A DNA stretch of 64,000 bases from Epiperipatus broadwayi. Taxonomy: Eukaryota; Onychophora; Udeonychophora; Euonychophora; Peripatidae. Below, piece after piece: positions 1 through 11,940 of this stretch. The stretch covers positions 11,444,579 through 11,508,578 of the forward strand of contig JAQFVV010000013.1 of assembly GCA_028023455.1 (NCBI GenBank), written 5' to 3'. The number at the start of each line of letters is the position of its first letter. The first letter of the stretch is position 1. The translations under genes were made by a program, and so were the position numbers. A model generated the notes under the pieces. It did no database searches. It was given only the letters and a program-made list of their open reading frames with translations, and was not told the DNA's origin.

Positions 1-2045
1 GACAAAAATTATTAAGAAAAACTATATTTACAGTTGATATTCCTAATCTTCAGAAACATTCTAATGAATTTAAATTAAGACTTACAAATCGGTTTCAAGT
101 ATTATTTAGATTTTGAACATGATTCAGATTTGAATTAAATTAATATGAAAATAACTGATACACTTTTAAAAACTGCAACAAAGATAACTGGTAGAAAAAA
201 GCAGCAATTGACCAATAAAATTTCTACTGAGACTAGAGAATTTATGAAGAAAAGAAGGAATATGAAGATATACAAAAAATGATGCATTAAAAAGGATTGA
301 ATATCTCGAATTTTGTAAAATGGTGTGGAAAAGAGTTGAAAATGATATAAGAAAGTTATAACTGTGAACTAGCAAGGAATGCTGTAGAAGAAAATAGAGT
401 CTCAAGAATATAAAACAACATTTTGGTATTGGTAGGAAATTTATATGTGCAATAAGAAAAAAAAGATTGAATTATTACTAAAAAGAGAGATGACATCATG
501 AAATGGGTAGACGATTTTTATCAAGAATTATATAGTAATAAAGAACAAGTACCTCCTATATCTAGTACATCTTCCAAATTGCCCAGAATTTTAAATGAAA
601 AGGTGAGATATGCAATTAAATGTATGAAGAAAGAAAAGGCTCCAGGTAATGATGGAATTATAATTGATATATTAAAATAAGCAGATGAAGAAATAGAAAA
701 AAAAATTAGCAAAGTTATATACCAAATGTCTAAATGATAAAGATGTACCAGTTGATTGAAAGAATGCAGTAATAATATTAATATTTAAAAAGATGATAAA
801 GAAGATATTAGAAATTACAGACCTATCAGCCTTTTATCAGTTTTATACAAAATTTTTACCAAGATAATTACAACTCGTCTACAGAGAACATTGGATTTCC
901 ACCAACCAAGCTGGATTTAAAAATGGTTTTAGTACAGTAGATCATATCCAGGTATTGAGAGAAGTTATAGAAAGGACAAACGAATATGAGTTGCCATTAT
1001 GTTTTGGATTTGTAGATTATGAAAAGGCATTTGACTCTATAAACATTTCTTCAGTGATTAAAGCATTGGATCATCAAGGAATAGATCCAGGATGTCATAT
1101 TTTAAAGAATATTTATAAAAATAAAACAGCAACAATTAGATTACATAATGATATTGGGAAGTTCAACATTGAGAAGGGTATAAGACAAGGTGACTCCATA
1201 TCTCCAAAATGTTTTACAGCAGTGCTGCAAGAAGTATTAAAATGGGAAACTAAGGAGTGAAAGTAAATGGAGATTATTTAAGTTATTTAGATTTTGCAGA
1301 TGATGTAGTTGTTTTTGCGAATAATGCTTCAGGGATGCAGGAAATGTTGCAGGAGTTATCAGATGAAAGTGGAAAAGTAGGACTAAAGATAAATGTTAAA
1401 AAGACTAAAGTAATGTTTAATCGATTTGCTCAAAATATGAAAATAAAGATGGATTATGATGAATTAGAAGAAGTTAACAGTTACAAATACCTTGGTCAGA
1501 TTATTAATACAGATGGAAACATAATGTATGAAATTAATCATAGAATTAAACTTGGTTGGAGTGCTTTTGGTAGAAGCAACTTGATACTAAAAGGAAATAT
1601 GCCTATGTGTTTGAAAAGGAAGGTTTTTAACAAATGTGTTTTGCCAATTTTTACTTATGGATCTGAGACATGGAGACTTAATAGAAGAGCAATACATAGG
1701 CTTCAGACCACTCAAAGAAGTATGGAGAGATGCATGCTGGGAGTAACAAGAAGAGATCGAAAATGCAATGTATGGGTAAAAAAACAAACAGGTGTTACTG
1801 ACCTCATTGAAAAAATTAAAAGATTGAAGTGAAGTTGGGCTGGACAATTGAAGTCTTAAACTGGATTCCAAAAGATTGTAAAAGACCCAGAAAGAGACCA
1901 CCTGTGCGATGAATGGATGAGATAAGAAAGTGTGTAGGGGTGATGTGGAGAAGAGAAGCTAAAGATCGGAAAAGATGGACTGAACTTGCAGAGACCTTCA
2001 TTCTGCAGTGGATTGATAATGGTTGATGGTGATGATGAATGCACA
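1..2045 (+). mobile_element. RTE-type LINE, copy 1 (5' end beyond window)
   Basis: Degraded non-LTR retrotransposon read left to right. The window opens in the linker between endonuclease and RT: about 20-110 translates to an NEFKLRLTNRFQ-like stretch and about 150-270 to a KITGRKKQQ...EFMKKRR stretch, both familiar from RTE-type elements. RT palm motifs follow (955-1500), then the C-terminal tail (TRRDRK at about 1750, WAGQ at about 1840, a DRKRWTELAETFILQW-like end at about 1965-2020). The 3' end runs into short TGATGA-type repeats near 2020-2040, usual for RTE elements. Several stops and at least one frameshift make it inactive. Three further copies of the family lie at 7.5-9.0, 11.9-14.3 and 22.0-23.4 kb on the other strand. 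The RTE assignment is from motif resemblance. Confidence 0.85.
498..1832 (+). pseudogene. RTE-type reverse transcriptase, broken
   Basis: Three open pieces cover the RT domain. 498-680 holds the fingers region with KAPGNDG. 955-1260 holds motif A (FVDYEKAFDSI) and motif B (GIRQGDSISP). 1257-1832 holds motif C (FADDVVVFA), the KINVKKTK thumb motif and a YLGQII motif, then an SETW and MERCMLG tail typical of the family. The second and third pieces overlap by four bases (ATGA) in different frames, so one small indel broke the gene there. Between 680 and 955 several stops interrupt an otherwise recognisable NYRPISLL-like stretch (about 815-840). The catalytic aspartates of motifs A and C survive, which suggests moderate age. 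It would have copied element RNA at a nicked target; this copy cannot. Confidence 0.85.
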
Positions 2046-2059
2046 TAAACAAAATGAAA

Positions 2060-2160
2060 ACTCTTATAACAAAACCTGGCTTATGGTATATAGAAGTTTA
2101 TATCACTGCCAAGTCTTTCAAGATTATTGCTTTTGATTGCTGTATTTTGTTGAAGAGGTA
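2060..2160 (+). repeat. Left half of a dispersed ~290-bp repeat (split copy)
   Basis: This stretch (ACAAAACCTGGCTTATGG onward) matches 7190-7270 with scattered changes. In the copy at 7190-7480 it continues directly into a second half; here that half appears only at about 3390-3640. The halves are separated by about 1.2 kb that includes a LINE 3' fragment. No coding potential. The family is unknown to me; it sits just downstream of the RTE 3' end in copy 1 and just downstream (in the element's own orientation) of copy 2. Confidence 0.55.
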
Positions 2161-2660
2161 ACAACCTTTGTTCATTTTATAGTTGTCATTTTCAGGCAGT
2201 CAATTGAGTCTTCTTGTTAGACTGGCTTTAGACTGTCAGCTTTCTAAAGATTTAGGATTTCACAACATATTGGGTGAGGAAGATTCTATTCAGAGCATGG
2301 AGTTGCCCAGCCCAGCATATTTTAAAAAACACCACTAAAACATTGATTGGTTCATTGTACTATTGTAGACTGCTTATTCTGAACAAATCTCTGATGAGTA
2401 GAAATAGAATCTAGTGGCTGAATCCATTCAATTAATAAATGACTAGCTTGGATCTGAATAGACTGAATTATATAGCTTCTGGATAGCTTTTGCCTAGCTT
2501 GAAATGAAACAATAGATTTTTAGAAGCTTTTATACCCATTTATTCTATTGTCCAACAACACAAATTTTTCTAAAATTTTCTAGATTATCATCTCAAAATA
2601 GCCATGTTTTTAATTAATTAAGACAGGTTTTTAATCACTTAAAAACCAACACTTTTACAA
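2160..2660. other. Unassigned, moderately complex sequence
   Basis: No ORF or repeat that I recognise. Less AT-rich than the flanks. It lies inside the material separating the two halves of the 290-bp repeat, so it may be part of the inserted segment, for example an upstream transduced or older sequence next to the LINE 3' fragment that follows. Confidence 0.3.
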
Positions 2661-3265
2661 TCCATGCTAATTACTTTTATTACATCTTATCTGAACAATC
2701 TACCCACTTTAAAAGATGGTGTCTGGAGCCCAAGTATCTGGACTTCATAATCAAAATTAGGTAACTCCAACATTGATCCAACCTGCAGTTTATGTTCTCA
2801 TGAAGAAGAAACCATTGAGCACTTCATATATCGCTGTCCAAACCTTAAAACAGTCAGAGATATAGTCTTCACCAACTCCAATATCAGACCAGACCTAATT
2901 CTCTTGCCCATAAAAGTGATCCACACCGGAACATTTGCTATCATTGGACTATCCATTTTCATTCTCTATGCAATCTGGGTAGTACGTTGCAAGTTGATAA
3001 TGGAACTGCCCCGCCTGGACCCAGATCTGTTGTTCTGTGAAACAATAAAGAAAATCAGGAAAAGAGATGAGCTCATACTCTCCCAAAAAATCCTTTGAGG
3101 ACACCTGGAACCTATTCACCCTCCCTACTAATAACAACAGAACAACAAACATGCTGGCCTACTAAACCACTCATAAGAACTTTCAGAACTTAGCATAACC
3201 TCATTTAATCTTGTATATATCCTTTCTAATTTGTACACAAAGTAATTAATAAATATATTTTTGAA
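2660..3265 (+). mobile_element. 5'-truncated LINE 3' fragment, zinc-knuckle family
   Basis: Open from about 2766 to 3098 in one frame, it encodes the far C-terminus of an ORF2 like that of the LINE at 28.3-31.5 kb. Shared features are an LEPKYLDF motif (about 2720-2745), a zinc knuckle C-x2-C-x8-H-x4-C (CSLC...EHFIYRC, about 2784-2840), then YAIWVVRC (about 2968), an IKKIRKRDELIL motif (about 3042-3085) and, after a frameshift near 3098, EDTWNLF. Order and spacing match the larger element, but identity is only moderate, so this is another subfamily of the same clade. The end lies near an AATAAATATA stretch at about 3250. 5' truncation is the normal outcome of target-primed reverse transcription. 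Confidence 0.75.
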
Positions 3266-3389
3266 ACAACAATCTCAAACCTTAATTTTTTTTTATTACA
3301 ACAGATTAAAATTTTATCCTGAGATTAATTGTTATTCTACAAATTTTTAAAATAAACTTATATAAATTATATTCAATTTATTTATAAGT

Positions 3390-3640
3390 TTATTTTTTTA
3401 TATATAAAAAAAGTTGATATTACTTTTAATAAATAAAATTCTACTGATCCATGTGTGCGAGCATATATATATGTGGCCACAATTTTATAACACATTTAAT
3501 ATAAAATTAAATTAGCAAAATTTTTAAAATTAATTTACACGTAGAATTTTAAAAAACTGAAACCCCTATTCTTCTACATATTTTTATAACTTTGAGACAT
3601 AGCACAAGCATCTGTCTCAATTTCCCCTTATGACATAGGG
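3390..3640 (+). repeat. Right half of the dispersed ~290-bp repeat (split copy)
   Basis: Matches about 7260-7480, sharing the TTACTTTTAATAAATAA block, a GATCCA(C/T)GTGTG block and an AACTTTGAGACATAGCA block in the same order. In the other copy it abuts the left half directly. No ORF. Confidence 0.55.
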
Positions 3641-3829
3641 AAAAAAGGAAATTTTCATTTCTTTTTTTTATATATATATTTTAAATTTCATTTTACATTT
3701 TAAACATTTTAAAAGATAAATATACAAGAAGTTAAAATTTGCTGACCATTTGCACTATCATCTGTGTATTGAATTTTTCTCACAACTACTTTTTCATGTC
3801 TTTTATCTATTTACTGTAAGTCCAGCCTT

Positions 3830-4930
3830 TTAGACCATTGACCTCTATCTGGAGGTTCCTTTTTCTTTTTAACAATTTTAACTTGGAGATCTATGAAATA
3901 TGTTCAGGCTATCAAATTAGGCTTGATCTTCCTCCAGTTTATATATTGCCAGCGTAGCCAGTTTCAGGCCATTCACTAATCTATTGAACTTATTTGAAAA
4001 AGCCTTGATTAGTTCCAGAAAAACTAAATATTTTAGTTGGACCAAGCTGGACTTTAAGGCCCACATTTGTGACAGTAAGATTAAACTATCTAATATCAAC
4101 TTACTATTCCACAATTTCACATTCTTCATTATTGTAATTTGTTCATCCACCAATGTTGGGCTTTTTTAGTTTTCTAAAAATTATTAACTTTTATATCTGG
4201 GTTTTTAAGAATGTATATGTTAAGAATCATAGTAAATAACTTGTTAAATAGTTCTTTGTGTGTTTGAAATTTTCTTTTCACTCATAAAACTTGTCTATTC
4301 CTTTCATAGTTAATCCAATATTCTCTTTTATAACTGAGATTCAAATACTCCTTATTGTGTTCATTTATAATTTCTATCCTACAAACGTCTTTTATTTCAG
4401 TAATAACAACTTCTTTTATCTGCTCTCCTCTTATATTTTCTGATCTTAACTCATCTTTAATTTCACTAACATCATCTTTCCTTACCTTTACTGCTTGTTT
4501 ACTTCTTTTATTTTAGTACTAACAACTTCTTTTATCTACTCTTTTCTTATATTTTCTGATCATAACTCCTCTTTAATTTCACTAGCATCATCTTTCCCTA
4601 CCTTTACTGGTTGTTTACTTCCTCAATCTCTTGACTTAAACCTGTCTCTATTGCCTCCTGATTATTATCTATCCTACCCCTTATCTTTTGCCTCATTTCT
4701 TTCTTCAGATCCTGTTGAACTTCTTTTATCTTTTCTATCATTTCCTGTTTATCTTGTTAAATTTCTTTTATCTCTTGCTTCATTGCTAACACTATTTGAA
4801 GTTAACTTTCTTTTACTTCTTGTTTATTTCTTTATTTCATCGATGATTTCTATTTGACAGTTCCAACATCAGCCTCATCATCACTAACATATCTGTTAGC
4901 TGGTTTGCCGTTTCAACCATTTGAGGATTT
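3830..4930 (-). pseudogene. Antisense coding-like remnant with coiled-coil composition
   Basis: Read on -, this region gives interrupted Lys/Glu/Ile-rich segments such as EIKEEL, ENIRKEQ, IKEVVSTKIKEV and KQEIKEI, which look like a long charged coiled coil. Downstream on -, 3917-4153 stays open for 78 codons. Such a chain is common in the ORF1 or pre-endonuclease part of some LINEs, but I see no diagnostic domain, so an old host gene fragment is equally possible. A unit of about 114 bp is tandemly duplicated within it (4391-4621). Several stops exclude a working protein. Confidence 0.35.
4391..4621. repeat. Two-copy tandem repeat, period ~114 bp
   Basis: The segment containing ACTTCTTTTATCT...TTATATTTTCTGATC...CATCTTTCC...TTGTTTACTTC occurs twice in direct succession with a modest number of substitutions. 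On - both units encode the same charged heptad-like segment, so the duplication lengthened a coiled coil before or after decay. Confidence 0.7.
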
Positions 4931-5870
4931 TTGAACAAAATAAAGCTCTCTTTCCCAAGTGTTACTACTTTGATTATCAAATCATCACTTTGCTTATTAT
5001 CTTCCGTATTTGCAACTACTAACTATTCACAAAAAAATTTTTTTTTTTTTCAATCTCAGTATTATTTTATACACTAATTTCTATTATATCTAATTACTTT
5101 TTATTTATACCAATTCATTAATTGATGAACCCCTACTCTAAACCATCCTCTATTTCCAAACATATAATCACTATCACTGACTGACCTCTTATTTTCTTTT
5201 TAATTCTTAATTTTCATATGTTCTGTCAATTGTTTAAACAATATCTACAATGAGGTTAAACTTGAGCTACTACATTGGTGGTACTATTTCCACAAAATAC
5301 CTTATGTACAGCCTCCCACCATCACTAGGAATATCACTAGATGTCTCCACTAGGCTACTTAATAAACCTCAAAATTTATTTGAGGTAACTAAATATTCAT
5401 TAACAATGATGAGCATTCTACATAAAATAAATTACCTGCACTTGACACTAGGTCAGCTTAGAATATGAGACTATGGGTTATTAAACAATTGAAAGACAGA
5501 CATAGTAAACAAATGTCAACCAAATTAAAATTAATAATAATGATAATGTTTATTATAATTAAATGAAAATAATAAAATCATAAGATTAATTAATATTTCA
5601 TCTATAAATGTCTTAGGAGAGTAGGGTGCTATTGGCAGCTTCGACAATTAAATTGAACTCCTACTTAATTATTTCAAAGATTAAAATAATTTTTTAACAG
5701 CATTTTATAAAATAGAATGTATAATCTATATGTGTGACTTTTAATAAAAAAAAATATTTAATTTTATCTCCTTGAACATTTACATATATATATGCAACAA
5801 TAAACGTGCATATGCAGCAATATAATACTACCTAATTATTACATGTAAAATAAAAAGGTTATTCTCATAA
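4930..5870. other. AT-rich, no feature found
   Basis: Low-complexity AT-rich sequence with short homopolymers. One 72-codon open frame on + (5250-5468) has no recognisable motif and lies alone, so I do not treat it as a gene. Confidence 0.4.
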
Positions 5871-5879
5871 TATAGGCAA

Positions 5880-6260
5880 TAGAAGCTAATTCTAAGCTCA
5901 CCATGCAAAACACAAGCAAGTCGACAATATGGTAGACAAGTTTAAAAGAATATGAGCTTGATCATAGCTTCGCAGACAGGGACTTCAAAAAATTCACTTA
6001 TATGTAGTGATAATAATAAACAAAGCAGGCATAATAGCTATGCTAAAGATAGGCTATGAGAAGTAAATAGACTGCACGTAAGGCAGTAGACAATCCAAGT
6101 GACCAGAGGAAATACGATAATAATATTGACCAGGAAAAAACTTAGCTACCCCGGTGAAGGAAACAAGAGCCCTACAAAATAAGTGGTATTCGTATGGATG
6201 AGTTTTAAGTCTACATACCCAAGTGTGAATACTTTTTATAAAGTAGCATATTATGAACAA
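5880..6260. other. Unassigned block less AT-rich than flanks
   Basis: Base composition rises noticeably against neighbours on both sides, as in transposon fragments elsewhere in the window. On - an open 68-codon frame (6054-6260) contains an ISSGHLDCLLPYVQS segment that I cannot place. Probably a fragment of an unidentified dispersed repeat. Confidence 0.3.
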
Positions 6261-6720
6261 GTGTTAAAACATTTTAGTAAATCTAAAAATCAAATTACAC
6301 ACATATAAAATAAATTGATTAATGCTAATTAAAAGAAAAGGTTAATTTTAAACATTATTATCATCTTCTTTCAAATAATTTTCTGACTAATTAAACTTCA
6401 GACTTGTTTTTTTTTTTTTAAAAAAAAACTTCAGTTTTAAATATTCTAGAAGAAAACAGGAGAGATGAAATTATTCTATAATAATAATAATAATTTTAAA
6501 ATCACAACTTTATTTAAAACTGTCAAAACCCCCAAATGAAAGACAAAGAGAAAATTTCTTTTATAGATATTTTTTTTTAAACATAATAAATTAAAGAATA
6601 GTCTAAAAAAAAAAAAAAGTAAAATATTCATAAATGACGTATATATGATATCAATCGATGCATAAAATAAAATTAAAAAAATTTTAAATCTTATATTATT
6701 GTTAATAAAAAGTAATGTGC
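6260..6720. other. AT-rich spacer, no feature found
   Basis: Long A and T runs and an ATA repeat near 6478; nothing coding or structured that I can support. Confidence 0.4.
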
Positions 6721-7175
6721 ATATTTCTCAATATATTTATTAAGGCTTTATATATACATTGATGTTTATTGACTGGTCTGTTGAATGTTGAAGTCTATAC
6801 TATGTCAGTGTACTATTCGGTACTTCCTTAATCTTCTAAGTCAATCTTCATTTATGAGGCTCCATGTATCATTGTGTTTAATAATAGGCGCCAGAATTAG
6901 ATCTCTCCTTCTGAATTCCTTTAATTTGTTGCTAATAAAAATTTCTTCGTTTTGATGTGGGTGGTTGAAGATTTTGTTGTGTCTCGCCAACCGTATTGTC
7001 ATTATTATGGTCGCGAAATGCTTAGATTGGATACTTTGTTTTAATGATGTAACGGTGTAATAATCTGCTTTAATGTTTCTATAGATGCATTGTTTGTTAT
7101 TAGTAATCCATGACAGTTCTCAATGATATGCTTGAATGTCTCTTCTGTTCTTGTGCATATACAAAAAGAAAACAC
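6720..7175 (-). mobile_element. 5'-truncated LINE 3' fragment, zinc-knuckle family, second copy
   Basis: On - the translation gives C-x8-H-x4-C (CTRTEETFKHIIENC, about 7105-7160), then about 6845-7010 IRLARHNKIFNHPH, KLKEFRRRDLIL and DTWSLI. The last segment is close to the C-terminus of the LINE at 28.3 kb, which has LARCHNKFTFPHP, KLKEFRHKD and NTWSLI, and closer than the fragment at 2.7-3.1 kb. One or two frame changes separate the knuckle from the tail. A TTAATAAATAT stretch on - near 6740 may be the polyadenylation region. It is a truncated, non-functional insertion that ends just short of the 290-bp repeat copy. Confidence 0.75.
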
Positions 7176-7189
7176 ACCAATAACAAAAA

Positions 7190-7480
7190 CGGGTTTATGG
7201 TATATAAATGTTTATATTTTCACTAAGTGTTTCAAGGTTATTGCTTTTGTTTCCTGAATTTTATTAAAAAGTTTACTTTTTTATATAAAGAAGCTGACAT
7301 TACTTTTAATAAATAAGATTATTCTAGTGATCCACGTGTGTGTGTGTATACATATACATGCAGCCACGCTTTTATTGTTAAATTAATTTACAAGTAGAAT
7401 TATTTTACAACAGAAAACCCTATTTTTCAACATACATAACTTTGAGACATAGCAAAGCATCAGTCTCAATATATATATCA
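7190..7480 (+). repeat. Dispersed ~290-bp repeat, uninterrupted copy
   Basis: Its left part matches 2060-2160 and its right part 3390-3640, with the two halves contiguous here. It includes a (GT)n stretch near 7336. It lies between the LINE 3' fragment and the 3' end of RTE copy 2. No ORF. Confidence 0.55.
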
Positions 7481-9020
7481 ATCATCTTCCCTCATTTTCA
7501 ACTATTATCAATTCAGTGAAGGATGAAGATCTCTCCAAGTTCAATTTATCTTCCCCAACCTCTAGCCTCTAATCGCCACACATCACATGAGCACATTTTA
7601 TTATTACATCCATCCATCTCACATGTAATCTCTTTCTACATCTTTTACAATTTCTTGGAATCCAGTTTAAGATTTCCAGCCCAATTCCAGTCTCTTAATT
7701 CTTTCAATGATATAACACCTCTCTGTTCTCTCATCCATATATTTTGTTTCTGATCCCTTATTACTTCTGACATGCAGTTCTCCATACTTCTTTGAATGGT
7801 TTGAAAGCTATGTATTGCACTTCTATTAAGTATCAAGGTCACAGATCCAAAAATAAGAACCGGTAAAACACATTTATTAAAAACCTTCATTTTCAAATAT
7901 GTAGGCATATTTCCTTTTAATATTATTTCTCACAAAAGCACTCCAACCAAGTTTAATTCTATGATTAATTTCATCCATTATATTTCCATCTGTATTAATA
8001 ATCTGACTAAGATATTTGTAACTGTTAACTTCTTCTAACTAATCATAATCAATCTTTATTTTCATATTATGAAAAAATCCATTAAACATTACTTTAGTCT
8101 TTTTGACATTTACCTTTACCCTACTTTCTTATTTACATCTGATAACTGTTGCAACATTTCCTAAAGTTCTGAAATATTATTTTCAAAAATATGTACATCA
8201 TCTGCAAAATCTAAATGATCTAAATAATATTCATTTCCTTTTACACATTTAGTTTCCCATTTTAATTCCCAAAATACTTCTTGCAAAACTGCTGTAAAGG
8301 TCTTGGAAACATAGAATCATCCTGTCATACATCCTTCTCAATATTACTCTTTTTAGTATTATTATGTAATCTCATTGTTGTTAATGCATTTTTATAAACA
8401 TTCTTCAGAATATGACAGTAACCTGGGTCTAAACCTTGATGATCCAAGGCTTTACTCACTAAAAAAATGCTTATAGATTCAAATGCCTTTTCATAATCTA
8501 CAAATCCAAAACATAGTAACAATTCATATTCAAATAACTTCTCTCAATACTTGGATATAATCCACTGTACTAAAACCACTTGTAAATCCAGATTCTTCCT
8601 TTATTGGTTAGTTTAAATCAAACTTCACTGTAAACGAGTTGTAATTATTTTGGTAAAAAAAATGTTTAGAACTATAAGTCTGCAATTTCTGATATATACT
8701 TTATTACATTTTGAAAATCATAAAACTGTATTCCTCTAATGATTTGGAAGATTTTTAGCAATTTGATATTTGGTATATACATTTGCCAAAAATTTCTCTA
8801 TTTCTTCACCTGCTTCTTTTAAGATAATGATTATAACTCCAGCATCACTTACAGCTTTTTCCTTCTTCATAAATTTAATTGCATGTTTCACTTCTTTATT
8901 TATTTTCCTAGGCAATTTTGAAGACATAGTAGTTGTAGGACATACTTTTCCTTGTTCTTTATTGCCATATAATTCTTGATAGAACTATTCCAAATATTCA
9001 TGATATCAACTCATTTTTAG
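7480..9020 (-). mobile_element. RTE-type LINE, copy 2, 5'-truncated
   Basis: Same family as copy 1, read on -. The C-terminal ELGEIFIL-like end is at about 7500-7550. 7645-7908 encodes KMKVFNKCVLPVLIFGS, QRSMENCM and WMREQ. Motif A (FVDYEKAFESI) lies within 8325-8522. The fingers region with EVKHAIKFMKKEKA lies within 8736-8927. KAPGNDG of copy 1 has decayed to KAVSDAG. Homology runs out near 9020, so endonuclease and linker are missing. Frameshifts and stops throughout. The two copies face each other across 5 kb. Confidence 0.8.
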
Positions 9021-9560
9021 TAATATATATAAATAAACACATTATTGCCTGTTAATCAAAGTCAAGTAATGATTTATTTATCAAAAACAAACAAAAGATA
9101 TGCATTACTTAAATTAAAACCTTATAAGGAAAATTTTCATTTAATTTTTTGATAACTATTCAGTAATTTATTTTTTGAATTGAAAAATATGTAGTATTAA
9201 ACTTTTAATGATTCCTTGATCAATATATTGTGACAAGTGATTAGTTGTCATTAATAACTAATAAAAAAAACACCCATCTTATTAGAAGACAGGTCAAATA
9301 TCCCCCAATTTCACATTATAGTATACTAATAATAATTATATTTTTTATTAAAACCACAAGTAGATAAAATGTAAAAAAAAAAGAATAAATGTTAAAATAA
9401 TTAAAATTTATTATTTTTAAATTTACATTATTCTGCATGATTATAAGAGTCATACTAAAAGCAAGGACAAATTGCATTTTTTTATTCTGAAAAGCTACGT
9501 TTTTTTAATCCTTAATGACTACAAAAATTTAAAAAATCACTTGTTGTTGTTGTTGTTGTT

Positions 9561-9609
<49 letters not shown>

Positions 9610-11940
9610 CAGTAGTAGTAGTAGTAGTAGTAGTAATAATAATAATAATAATAATAATAATGATGATGATGATGATGAATAGAATGAAAAATTGCTTAAA
9701 AATTATATACAATCTATTAGCATAATTTTCATGTAAATTATTAGTGAATTATTTTCAAAAATTAAATAAAAAATAAATTTAAATTATTTGTAGTTCATTA
9801 ATTATATATATATAGCATTGCTATGTGATAAAAATTTGATACATAACAAAACTTGCATTATTATGACTAACAAATGAGTGATAAAAGATTAAAAAGTCAT
9901 TCTATACTTGTTTTATTTATTCATAAAGGTACTTATGTGTTTTCCTATTAACCATTTTCAATAAACAACTCATTTACAAAGTTTTTAGTTAATATTATCA
10001 CAATTACATTTATTTTATGGAGAGATCATTAGATTAAGGTACAATTTTGTGGCTTGTACATTTACCATTTACACTGTTTATTTGAAATAGTCCAACATAT
10101 AACTTCAGCATATATATATATAGTTAAAGTATTTGATTATTATATATACTATAAGTTTGCACAATACAGAAATGTTTTTAATAGCAAGCACCTTTAATTG
10201 AAAACACTTTTGTTTCATTGAAATTTTTAAATAAATGTCTGATTTTAATCTTAAGTCTCGCATTATAGTATAAATTTAAATTACAGTATTAGAAAAACAA
10301 GTCTGATTACATAATAGACTATTACAAATTTCTAAACAGTTTATTAACAATAATTCGAAATGGTCAATGGAAAAATATGTAAGTACCTTAATAAATATTA
10401 CTTTAAAATTAAATAAAAATATAAAATACATATCTGAAGAAATTATGCATTCTCTATGTAGCAACAAATTCATAGTAACAGTCCTATTTTCTTTATGAAA
10501 TGTTTTATATTCATTGACATCATTTTTGTTGACAATTTGAAGACAAATGTTTAATATAGAATTACAAACTTTTTTAATTTCATATTAATTGATATTTAAT
10601 AACAAATAGACTGTTATGACTTTTTAACAATTCAACTTCTCATAAAGTAAGAATTGTATTCTGAATCAAGTTATTGCTTTCTCACTAAGAATACACTAAT
10701 AGAATCCTGATATTGTAATTTGCTGTTAGATTTTTTTTCTATTTTTTTCTGAAAATAAAACTTTTAACAAATAATCACATATTTTATATTTTTGTTATAT
10801 GATATATAGTTACTAATCAACATATATTATTCACATAAGTTTATGTATATATTAAATTTTCATAAAAATGTGCTATGTTATTGCTTTCTCATCTAGCTAT
10901 GATATAATAATTATTCTGGCAGTAGAAGCTGTTGCCATATTTTTTTTTCTATTCCTACTTCTTTTCATATTAGCATATGATGGCATAGTTTTTAGTTTTA
11001 AAGTACATATTATAGGTATTCATATAGTATATAAATAAATATATTTGGATCTGATTATTTAATAGTTTAATTTTTTTCATTGGTGTGTTTCACAGAGATT
11101 ACACTTTGTGTATATTTTTGTGATGCCATATTGAATGATCTAAAGGTTCTTAGAAAATCGGTTTTGAATTCATACTATTTAAAATAATCAACTATTTGTA
11201 TTAAAAAATTTAAAAGACTTTTATTTAAAATTTGTATCTTCCTTATATAGAAATGAGGAGACTGGAATAGAGAGGCAATAAAAAAGTTTGATAATGTAGT
11301 TAAATTAAGATCTGACACTGAAATTAAAAATCTACAATTTTTTCCTACTTTATTACATGGTATCTTTTTCCCAATTGGTTGACAGAAAATGATTTTTAAA
11401 ACATTTCACAGTGAATCAGACTTTTTTTTGTGTGAGATTTTGGAGAAGAGTAATGAAATGAGGTGAACCACTGAACATATTGAAAATGATTATTAATACT
11501 TGAATTTATAACTTCTGCACATACATATAAATGTTTGCTAATTCATCAGTTTATTATAAATAAAGGTATTAAATTCAATATAACTTTGAAAAAGACTATA
11601 ATATTTATTTACTTTATCATACAATTTCTTGAAAAGTCATATGATATTGGATATCATAATGACAGGATGAAAATAGTTTTCATTCATTGAATGATCAACA
11701 ACCCAGGAAACTTTACTTATTAATTTCAGCACTCTTACCAAAAAGATAAATGACTTAGAGCAAGATTATCATAACACAGAAAAAGAAAAAAAATTCTAAG
11801 CTTTTTGAAAATCCTCACATACCTGCAAAAATTTCACAAGTTCTGTCATAATTCAAAACAACAGTTAGAGATAAGTTAGACAATGTATTAATCATTATAT
11901 CATGATACTTTTCCCAATATATCAGCATAATTTTCAAACA
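9020..11940. other. AT-rich, one microsatellite, no gene found
   Basis: Apart from the trinucleotide array at 9541-9680, I see only AT-rich sequence with short TA and homopolymer runs. The open frame over the microsatellite (9512-9712 on -) is a by-product of the repeat. Confidence 0.4.
9541..9680. repeat. Compound trinucleotide microsatellite
   Basis: Runs of TTG, then GTA (interrupted once by GCA), then ATA, then ATG, about 46 units in total. Each block differs from the next by one base, so the array probably grew by successive slippage of mutated units. Confidence 0.95.

Noticed and set aside
2391-2404. Hammerhead core CTGATGA...GAAA
   Set aside because: Only three bases separate the two boxes, so there is no stem II.
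9512-9712. Frame of Ile and Thr runs on -
   Set aside because: Direct translation of the trinucleotide microsatellite.
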